Source: CAYFJO01 sp964343305
Lineage (GTDB): Bacteria > Planctomycetota > Planctomycetia > Pirellulales > Pirellulaceae
Length of the DNA: 10,771 nt
Assembly (NCBI GenBank): GCA_964343305.1
Contig: CAYFJO010000374.1
Coordinates: 1 to 10,771, forward strand
Direction of reading: 5' to 3'
A program made the position numbers and the translations under genes. The notes under the pieces were generated by a model. It did not search any database. It was not told the origin of the DNA and worked only from the letters and a program-made list of their open reading frames with translations. Below, piece by piece: positions 1-5,745 of the stretch. The first letter of the stretch is position 1, and the number at the start of each line of letters is the position of its first letter.

Positions 1-561
1 GAAATTAGACTCTTTGGCGACAAACATCAAAAAGTCGCTGAACGACTTGCGGCGTATGCCAATTTCTCTTGGAGTCAAAGGAATCCTAAAAAAACACTGT
101 CGCTGTTTGAGCAGTCACTGACAATTTGGGAGTCTTTGGGATCAGATTCTCCATATTTCAATCATACTCAGGTTGCGGCATGCTCGCTTCTGATGGAGAT
201 GAAGGAGTTTCGAAAGGCAAAAAGAATTGCGAAGGATTCGCTTAAACGGTCAAAGAAGATTCACGGTGAAAGGAATCCTTTAGTAGTATCGGCCCTTGTA
301 ACACTGTCTTCGGTTTATCGCGAAATGCGGCAGTATAAGAAGGGGAAAAGACTTCTAAAGGAAGCATTGGCCATAATCGAAGCCAGTCCAGGCGAACGCA
401 ATCCCTATCGTGTTGACGTTTTGAAATTCTACGCCAGGTTGCTTCGATGTATGGGTGGAAGGAAAAAAGATGCGAAATCACTGGAGCGCGAAGCATCCCG
501 TTTTGAGGCCGCCGAACTCAATTCCCGAATGGTTCGATCTGAGAGTGAATCGTTAGAATAG
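1..561 (+). CDS. Tetratricopeptide-repeat protein, C-terminal part (5' end outside window)
   Basis: The reading frame is open from base 1 to the TAA at 559-561 and gives 186 visible residues. They fall into about four repeats of roughly 42 residues with the alternating small/aromatic pattern of kinesin-light-chain-type TPRs: A..L..L....G.Y..A..L...AL.I.E...G..HP. Clear units begin near residues 11, 55, 96 and 138, each ending in a G-(E/D)-x-(N/S)-P-like turn such as GERNPLV and GERNPYR. The last repeat is followed by a short acidic, serine-rich tail. TPR arrays are protein-binding scaffolds, and such repeats often form the C-terminal part of bacterial STAND or signalling proteins. What the missing N-terminus carries cannot be seen. 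The TTG at 136 lies inside a repeat and is not a plausible start. No signal peptide or membrane segment is visible. A group II intron begins about 120 bases downstream. The family call is fairly secure; the function is unknown. Confidence 0.75.
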   Translation, partial: EIRLFGDKHQKVAERLAAYANFSWSQRNPKKTLSLFEQSLTIWESLGSDSPYFNHTQVAACSLLMEMKEFRKAKRIAKDSLKRSKKIHGERNPLVVSALVTLSSVYREMRQYKKGKRLLKEALAIIEASPGERNPYRVDVLKFYARLLRCMGGRKKDAKSLEREASRFEAAELNSRMVRSESESLE

Positions 562-1130
562 TCCGCTGATTGCGTCCAGCCTGATCATTCTGGCCTCGGC
601 CGAATTGGAGCCTGCTTTCGGGAGAGAGTTGCCTGAATCGGGTTGGTTGGCGGCTGAAATCACAGTTCGTACGTACCCATAGGGTGAGTTAACCAGGCTC
701 TGAGCCATTATCGAAAAGGAAGTGTATGCCGTAGCAAGCAAACGAGGCCTTTCCGGGTAAGGTCGATCCAGCCGCCCGGTATCGCTGCTTTGCAGCGAGA
801 GTTGGCGAGGTGAAGGGTGTGTGCCCTGAATCTGACACGTAGCCCCGAGAACGGGAAAGTTTGGGTGACTGCCGACCGTTTTCACCTAACGAGCAGGCCA
901 TGCGTAAATCGCGCTACAGGAGAGTGGCTTACGAGCCCCCGGGGTCTCAGACAGCATCGAGCCAATGACGATCATGGAGCAATCCTGGCATACAGGAAGG
1001 CTCTTGGGTAGGAAGCCCGAGTATGAACATGCAACGTAAGAGAAGCGGTTCAAATGGCCGACCTGTAGTGGGACGGGAACTGGTTTAGCGATGAAGCGGC
1101 TAATCCCCGTGGAGTGAAAGTTCCCGCACT

Positions 1131-1823
1131 CGAACGATTCTCTCACCGCTGTTGTCGAATATCTATCTTCACTACGTGTTGGATCTTTGGTTCCAACGCC
1201 GCATTCGTCGGCAGTGCTGGGGTGAGGCTTCCTTGTTCCGGTTTGCCGATGATTTTCTGGCCTGTATCGAATTTCAATCCCATGCGGATCAATTTCGAGC
1301 GAGCCTTGGCGATCGTATGGAGAAGTTTCAACTGGAACTTGCTGAAGAGAAAACGCGACACCTTGAGTTTGGCCGTTACGCTCGGGCCAAGGCGTACTGG
1401 AGTGGTGACAAGCCACGGGAATTTGATTTCCTGGGGATGACCTTCTTCTGTGGCAAGACTCGATACGGTTCGTTCAAGGTGAAGCGAAAGACATCACGCA
1501 AGAAACTGCGGCAGTCACTGGCAAGGTTCACGGACTGGATACGGAGGTATCGCAACTTGTTGCCCACCAGAGACCTGCTCCGTCGGGCCAAAGCACGCGT
1601 CAGCGGTCACTTGAACTATTATGCGATTACGGACAACTCAGACAGCTGTCATCTGTACATGCATCTGACAACCCGCGCGTTGTTCAAATGGCTGAACCGA
1701 CGTAGTCAACGCAAGTCGTATACGTGGGATGGTTTTCATCACGCCTTACAACATGTTGGTTGGCCGAGTCCTCGTGTTCGAGCCCACATGAACCCGTTTA
1801 ACCCGATGCCGAATGTTGAGTGA
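1131..1823 (+). pseudogene. Group II intron reverse transcriptase/maturase, N-terminally truncated
   Basis: The frame reads ILSPLLSNIYLHYVLD (RT4), then LFRFADDFLAC (RT5; the catalytic YADD box appears as FADD, codons for D-D at about 1248-1253), then the EKTR and FDFLGMTF motifs of RT6/RT7. A basic thumb/maturase (X) region follows, with the typical RARVSGHLNYYAI segment, ending at TGA 1821-1823. Full-length intron-encoded proteins are about 400-600 residues; here about 230 remain. The fingers and first half of the palm (RT0-RT3), including the first catalytic aspartate, are missing. The frame closes at TAA 1101, with no ATG upstream; a TTG at 1152 is the only near start. The C-terminus stops after the X domain with no visible HNH endonuclease. 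The product would be a dead polymerase; residual maturase activity is conceivable but unlikely. Confidence 0.8.
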
Positions 1824-1824
1824 A

Positions 1825-1858
1825 GAGCCGGATGTGGGAAAGCTGTTTGTCCGGTTCT
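1825..1858 (+). ncRNA. Group II intron domain V (catalytic hairpin)
   Basis: This is a 34-nt hairpin opening GAGCCGGATG and closing GTCCGGTTCT. The two arms pair (GAGCCGGA with TCCGGTTC, including a G-T pair) around the bulge and loop expected for domain V. The catalytic AGC triad is at 1826-1828. It starts one base after the RT stop codon. Domain V binds the two catalytic metal ions of the ribozyme and is the most conserved part of these introns, so its intact state argues that the deletion in the intron was recent or that the RNA is still under selection. Confidence 0.8.
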
Positions 1859-1979
1859 GTGAGGGGCTGGGGAGCAACTGATGTATGGCCGAGATATTGT
1901 GGCACCACCGGGAAACCAGGTGGCAAACTGAGAACACGAACGTCGGCCTGTAGCGTCGGAAGTCCCCAGTCTACTCGAC
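1859..1979 (+). ncRNA. Group II intron domain VI and 3' end, unusually long
   Basis: After domain V the sequence forms a basal stem, CTGGGGA (1867-1873) with TCCCCAG (1963-1969), then ends in CTACTCGAC. This is the usual 3' terminus for this intron type and has a terminal AC matching the 3'-AY rule. Related introns usually carry a domain VI of only about 30-45 nt. Here the stem holds an extra insert of roughly 90 nt that contains further small hairpins, for example around CCACCGGGAAACCAGGTGG (1903-1924). Which adenosine would act as branch point was not resolved. Confidence 0.55.
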
Positions 1980-2127
1980 AAAAACTAGAACGACGTTTTT
2001 GTTCTTTGAAAATCTAGAGCAACGATCAGCGCGCCTTGGTGGACGCAACCAAAACGACTAACGCTCGCTCGGGACTCACCCTCGTCGGTTTCGACCAAGA
2101 GTCTCGAAATCGCGTGACACACCCCAA

Positions 2128-2240
2128 GTGAGTCCCGCGATATAAGTCAGTTGAAATTGGCAATTTGCGGAAACCGTGTTTTTTCCAGTTTTACGTCGTC
2201 TGCCAGTAGGCGAGTGTGTGAAAACGTGAGTCCCGCGACA
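2128..2240. repeat. Pair of GTGAGTCCCGCGA direct repeats
   Basis: GTGAGTCCCGCGAYA occurs at 2128-2142 and again at 2226-2240, 98 bases apart, identical except for one base (T or C). The reverse complement of its core, GGGACTCAC, is at 2071-2079 just before the pair, within ACGCTCGCTCGGGACTCACC. Motifs of this look are common between genes in planctomycete genomes, to my recollection. They may be borders of a small mobile or palindromic element. The unit is too short and the spacing too irregular for a CRISPR array. Confidence 0.55.
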
Positions 2241-2277
2241 TGTGTTGTCGCTGAAGTGAAACGCGGCCCGGCCGCAT

Positions 2278-2382
2278 GAGTTGCTTCGGAAAACCGCTAT
2301 GTCCGTCAATGCAGGCCACGAAAATATCAGCCAGTCCGCGGTTTTTCAAATCGGTCAAACAGGACAGCCAGAACTTGGCGCC
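2278..2382 (-). pseudogene. IS256-family (mutator-type) transposase fragment
   Basis: Read on the minus strand, 35 codons give GAKFWLSCLTDLKNRGLADI followed by FVACIDGHSGFPKQL. This closely follows the conserved block of IS256/mutator transposases, (EGAK)FWL..LT(E/D)L(K/R)NRG(V/L).D(I/V)..AC.DGL.GFP.A(I/L), in which the D of the DG pair is a catalytic residue of the DDE site. Upstream in the same frame a TGA interrupts three codons before GAK, and downstream the match stops at KQL, so only a scrap of a roughly 400-residue protein remains. No terminal inverted repeats were found. Confidence 0.7.
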
Positions 2383-2702
2383 TCGGTTTCATGCAGTCAC
2401 AAGCTGTCGATCTGGGACCGCCTCTCTAAATCGCTGCGTCGATTTTGCCAGTCGATCGGAAGAGATCCCGAAGTCGATGGTCATATCTACGTTGAATCCG
2501 AGTCGTGGCTACCATGACTTGATCATCGTGATTTCGGCTCGCGAATCAAACCGCAAAGACGAGAACTCGCGCAAAAAAGTCCAGAATGTTGTGACGGACA
2601 GCACGGTAGAAAATGTGAGTCAAATTTGTAAACATTCGCCGCGCGTAGCTTTTTGCAGCACAAAGGCGAAAGAGAGCGTCCGGAGGCGAGCGTGCCGCGG
2701 TT

Positions 2703-3985
2703 TCACGTCCGTGCAAACTGCGATTCTTGGGGTGGCCGGTATTTCACGTCGAGATGAGGGGTCTCCAGGCGGCGGCTCGCGTCGACGCGCGATTCAAGAC
2801 AACTTTCCAGCATTCCGCTCACCAGCAATGTCCGCCGGACGGGATAGGGCGCGCGGCCCGTCATAAACATCTGCTCGACGCGGTTCATCAATTCGGCGGA
2901 GTAGGTGACGTTCGGCACCGGCGGCAAATAGAACAGCGTCGAGAGAATTTCTTTGCGGTCCGCCAGCCGGGCGGCAAACGTGAAATCGTCCACCGCGCCG
3001 TTGAGCATCAACAGTGTGACCCGCAATCCGTCTGTGTATTCGATAAAATATGCGCCGGCTTCTTGGCCAATTGCTTCAACTGGCCGTTGCGGACCAGATC
3101 CTGCGGTTTGGACTCGCTGCGGCTGACTCCCTGAAGCTGATTGCTTCGCGACAGGGCGGCTTCGAGCAATTCCAGCGACCAGCGGCCTTGCTCGCCCGCT
3201 TTCCAGACCGCGCCTCCGTCCACGAGCTGTACCGCCTTGACGCCGCTTTCGCCTCCGCGCCGCCGTTCGAGCATGCACTGCATGGCCTCCAGCGCGTGAA
3301 AGTCCATGGCATCCGACGACCCGACTCCCACCATCAGCGCATCCTGAATCGTAGAGCCGAGCGGCATTTCGACCGACGGAAGCCGCCAGGTGACCGGCAG
3401 CGACGATCCGGCCAATAGGGGAAATCCGAGTTCTTCCGAGGCGGCGACCATCTTCTGCGCTTGGGCGAAGCTGTAGGAGAGATGTTTGTCGTTGAACAGC
3501 GGAACGGCCCGGCCGTCACGACGAAAAACCTCGATCACCTGCCGGAAGAATTCGTAACGGGGATAGAGAATCTGTCCCTTCTCGTTCCGCGGATAGTCGA
3601 TGCCGTCTTGCGGATAATTGCCATGTTCGCCGATCAGCAAGACGGCATCGACGGCCAACGTGCTCCCGCCCACGCGCAGCGCTTCGGCGATGGTCGGAAA
3701 AACCCTAAACCCAAACTCTTTGGCTCGGGCAGTGCTTTGATCGTCCTCGGGCTTCTGGTCGACGTACAGCGAGACGACGTCGATGTCGGGCCGGTGCCAG
3801 CGGCCCTCGTGCGGATAGCCCGCCAGAAAGCGATCGCCCATGTGCTGGGCGTGGGAAAGATAGCGCCACACGGTTGTGATAATCGCCATCCGCCTGCGAC
3901 GTGTGGGCTGTTCGGCACCGACCGCCCAAGCGCCGGCCAGCGTCGTCGTGCCCACCGATTCCAGAAACGTGCGTCGCGTTATCAT
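2703..3985 (-). pseudogene. Tat-signal protein of unknown function, frameshifted; paralogue of the gene upstream
   Basis: The protein starts MITRRTFLE, a twin-arginine export motif (T-R-R-x-F-L), followed by a hydrophobic stretch and a VGA site for cleavage near residue 24, so the product would be exported folded. The body matches the upstream neighbour along its whole length, with shared blocks SHAQH, DVVSLY, GEHGNYP, LYPRYE, FNDKHLS, LAGSSLP and a FHALEA..ML.RRRGGE.GV segment. After QLKQLAKKPA the frame breaks. The homologous C-terminus continues in another frame as AYFIEYTDGLRVTLL and runs to TGA at 2703-2705. Restoring one base at about 3053-3058 gives KKPAAYFIEY, aligning with KNPLAYRFEY in the paralogue, so this is a single one-base loss. 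The uninterrupted length would be about 427 residues. The ATG sits directly after the TAA of the upstream gene, with GGAG 7 nt before it. It may be a real pseudogene or a sequencing indel. No enzymatic function could be assigned. Confidence 0.75.
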
Positions 3986-5179
3986 TTACGTTCTCCAATA
4001 CGTCGAATTCTTGGACGGCTGGTAAGAGAATCGCAGGTGCGGCGTCGCAATCCGTTTTTGACCTCGAAACAGCGACTCGACTCCGGCCGCCGTCAGCCCG
4101 GTGGTCAACAGCGTCCGCTCGATGGGGTATGGCGACTTGCCCGTCTGAAACAGCGTCTCCATGTGGTTCACCAGCGGGCTGAAGAAGTTCTGCAGATCGT
4201 AATACGGCAGGAACATCAACGTCGACAGTGGATCGCGGCGTGATCTGAGCCGCGCGGCGACCGTGCAGTCATTCACCAGGCCGCCGCCGATCAAAATCGT
4301 GGCTTTGAGCCCGTCGGCGTACTCGAACCGGTAGGCCAGCGGGTTCTTTCGCAGCCGGCGGACCTCGTCGGCGGTCGGCAAAATGTGACTGAAACCGGGG
4401 CGAGCGGGCCTGAGTGTCTGGCTGCGGCACAGACACGCTTCGAACAACTCGGGGTCCCAACCGCCCTTGTCCCACGATCCGCGGGCCATGGCGTCCCACA
4501 CGGCGTCACCTTTAATCGCGTGCATGGACACCACCCCCGTTTCGCCTCCCCTGCGCCGTTCGACCATCGATTGAAGCGCCTCCAGCGCATGAAAGTCGTA
4601 CGAGTCGGGCCCGCCCAAGGCCACACACATCGCCTCTTCGACTTCTGCACCGGGGGGCATTTCCACCGGCGGAATGCGGCGTGCCACCGGCAGCGACGAG
4701 CCAGCCAAAAAAGCAAACCCCATCTCCCGCGATGTTTGTACCATCTCCTGGGCCCACTTCCAGTTCCAGGAAAGATGCTTGTCGTTGAACACCGGAACGC
4801 TACGTCCGCTGCTCTTGAATACGTCCACGATTTTCTGAAACAGCTCGTAGCGCGGATAGAGTCGTTGTCCTTTTTCGTTCGTCGGGTAGTTGCCGTGCTC
4901 GCCGACCAGCACCACTCCGTCGACGGCGAGCTTTTCCCCGCCGAGCGTCAGCGCTTCGGCCACGGTGGGATAAATCCGCAGCGTGGCAAATTCTTCGGCC
5001 CGCGAGCGGCTGGCGTCGCTTTCCGGGACCTGGTCGGTGTACAGCGACACCAAGTCCATCGGCGGCCGGTGATGGCGGCCGTTCCAGCCGTATCCGTACA
5101 GAAACCGGTCCACGATGTGCTGCGCATGAGAATACTTGCGGTACTCGGTCACGATCGCAGCGATTTTGAGGCGGGCCAT
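3986..5179 (-). CDS. Conserved protein of unknown function, intact tandem paralogue without signal peptide
   Basis: A 397-residue protein starting MARLKIAAIVTEYRKYSHAQ. The short hydrophobic beta strand followed by a helix-like stretch, and the later strand AVDGVVLVGEHG (86-96), suggest a Rossmann-like alpha/beta N-terminal half, somewhat like the cofactor domain of Gfo/Idh/MocA oxidoreductases; this is a guess. Conserved with its neighbour are SHAQH (17-21), LVSLYTDQ (43-50), GEHGNYP (93-99), FNDKHLS (131-137), LAGSSLPV (158-165), a DFHALEALQSM..RRRGGE block near 195, and a C-terminal THLRFSY-type ending. The conserved His, Asp and Glu could form a metal or active site. The start at 5179 is chosen because AGGAG lies 7 nt upstream and the paralogue begins its homology there. 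The upstream extension to 5269 has no counterpart. Its TAA abuts the ATG of the next gene, so the two are translationally linked. It has no signal peptide, unlike the partner, so it is probably cytoplasmic. Confidence 0.8.
   Translation of the reverse strand: MARLKIAAIVTEYRKYSHAQHIVDRFLYGYGWNGRHHRPPMDLVSLYTDQVPESDASRSRAEEFATLRIYPTVAEALTLGGEKLAVDGVVLVGEHGNYPTNEKGQRLYPRYELFQKIVDVFKSSGRSVPVFNDKHLSWNWKWAQEMVQTSREMGFAFLAGSSLPVARRIPPVEMPPGAEVEEAMCVALGGPDSYDFHALEALQSMVERRRGGETGVVSMHAIKGDAVWDAMARGSWDKGGWDPELFEACLCRSQTLRPARPGFSHILPTADEVRRLRKNPLAYRFEYADGLKATILIGGGLVNDCTVAARLRSRRDPLSTLMFLPYYDLQNFFSPLVNHMETLFQTGKSPYPIERTLLTTGLTAAGVESLFRGQKRIATPHLRFSYQPSKNSTYWRT
3993..3996 (-). promoter_or_regulatory. Ribosome binding site of the Tat-signal gene
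   Basis: GGAG on the minus strand lies 7 nt before the ATG at 3985 and inside the last codons of the upstream gene. With the TAA-ATG abutment it shows that the two paralogues form one operon. Confidence 0.65.
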
Positions 5180-5186
5180 GGCAGCA

Positions 5187-5191
5187 CTCCT
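5187..5191 (-). promoter_or_regulatory. Ribosome binding site deciding the start at 5179
   Basis: AGGAG on the minus strand, 7 nt before ATG 5179. It favours this start over the in-frame upstream ATGs at 5269 and 5254, which would add about 25-30 residues absent from the paralogue. Confidence 0.7.
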
Positions 5192-5331
5192 GTGGGATGA
5201 TGCAGCGAATACCTGGGCAACTGCCAAACTCGCGTCGGAACGGTTCCAGGCCATGATGACAGACCGCAAGGCCGATCACAAGCGGTCGCAAATTGATAGC
5301 ACAAAGCTCGCACGAGAATCTAGGGTAATCG

Positions 5332-5591
5332 ATGAGTTTATCGTCGGCTGAGATTGCGAGTGAGATCGGCAAGCAGACTCTTGAAAACACGGGAAAAACG
5401 CTGGGCTGAATAAATTGACCCTACGAGCGCTAATGCTGATGAGAGAAGAAGAGGACATCTGCCGTCGATGTAGTGATAAGGGAGGTTTGCTACATTGTCT
5501 CGAAAATCAAAGGGCCGTTCTTTTCGAGGCAGGAAGGTTAGATGAGGCAGAGGAGGTGCGAAAACAAGTAATTTGGGAGACGTTCGAGTAA
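5332..5591 (+). pseudogene. Decayed fragment of a TPR-repeat gene
   Basis: From 5433 the plus strand reads MLMREEEDICRRCSDKGGLL and continues HCLENQRAVLFEAGRLDEAE to a TAA at 5589-5591. The pattern CR..(G/S)DK.GL...L.NQA.(I/V)L...G.LDEA....K is that of one unit of the TPR repeats often found in large bacterial STAND/TPR proteins. Upstream, in another frame, ATG 5332 opens MSLSSAEIASEIGKQTLENT and stops after 25 codons. The two pieces may be parts of one gene joined by a frameshift and a deletion; that link is weaker. It could be debris from the same kind of gene as the one ending at 561. The short length and absence of a ribosome binding site argue against a living small gene. Confidence 0.5.
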
Positions 5592-5745
5592 GATTTGATC
5601 TGACACTCGCTTTAAAGAAACGAATTAGAAGCTCTTGCTTAGTGTGTGAAATCATTGATGTTAGTATACGGCTTTTAAACGTCGCCAACGTTGCGGTAAA
5701 GGCTCGCGCAGTTTGCCTTTTGGAAACTCGTTCGAGAATTCGCAC

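Larger units (their letters stand above)
684..1979 (+). mobile_element. Group II intron, internally deleted
   Basis: The stretch has the order of a bacterial group II intron: a long structured 5' RNA (domains I-III), part of a reverse transcriptase in domain IV, then domains V and VI and a terminal CTACTCGAC at 1971-1979. The 5' RNA shows blocks familiar from these introns, such as GAGCAATCCTGGCATACAGG near 977 and GGAAGCCCGAGTATGAAC near 1011. A perfect 7-bp inverted repeat, CGGGAAC (1074-1080) with GTTCCCG (1120-1126), looks like an intact helix of domain II or III. Right after it the sequence jumps into reverse-transcriptase motif RT4, so several hundred bases of domain IV and the RT N-terminus are gone. 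The 3' end is well placed. The 5' end is not: GTGAG at 684 fits a GUGYG-like start, while GTGTG at 819 is an alternative that would cut off the upstream structured part. Without a full-length RT the element cannot mobilise itself, though the RNA might still splice or be mobilised in trans. Confidence 0.72.
1980..2702. other. Non-coding, scarred spacer between intron and operon
   Basis: No convincing complete gene was found on either strand. The stretch holds copies of a GTGAGTCCCGCGA motif and a decayed IS256-type transposase scrap, listed separately. A minus-strand frame at about 2392-2511 stays open for 38 codons just upstream of the transposase scrap and ends in a TGA, but I cannot match it to a family. 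Longer plus-strand frames here (for example 2276-2866) run antisense through the transposase scrap and into the 3' end of the next real gene, and look accidental. The rest, about 2520-2702, shows nothing recognisable. Confidence 0.55.
5180..5745. other. Spacer with no intact gene
   Basis: This region separates the GC-rich paralogue operon from the lower-GC block to its right. It holds the leader of the operon (minus strand, no clear -35/-10 pair seen) and a plus-strand TPR-gene remnant, listed separately. From about 5592 to 5745, next to the 3' end of the pentapeptide gene, I see neither a gene nor a strong terminator hairpin. Confidence 0.5.

Noticed and set aside
136..561. TTG at 136 as a start for the TPR gene
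   Set aside because: The frame is open from base 1 and the TTG lies within a repeat; the gene simply begins outside the window.
2071..2240. Possible CRISPR array
   Set aside because: Only two same-strand copies of a 15-bp unit with no regular spacers and no cas genes.
2276..2866. Long plus-strand open frame of 196 codons
   Set aside because: It runs antisense through the IS256-type scrap and into the 3' end of the frameshifted Tat gene, has no ribosome binding site and shows no family pattern.
3461..5200. Long plus-strand open frames opposite the paralogue operon (for example 3461-4243 and 4385-5200)
   Set aside because: They are antisense shadows caused by high GC; the minus-strand frames carry the conserved paired motifs and ribosome binding sites.
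5180..5269. Upstream extension of the intact paralogue to an ATG at 5269
   Set aside because: The added 30 residues have no counterpart in the paralogue, and AGGAG sits 7 nt before ATG 5179.
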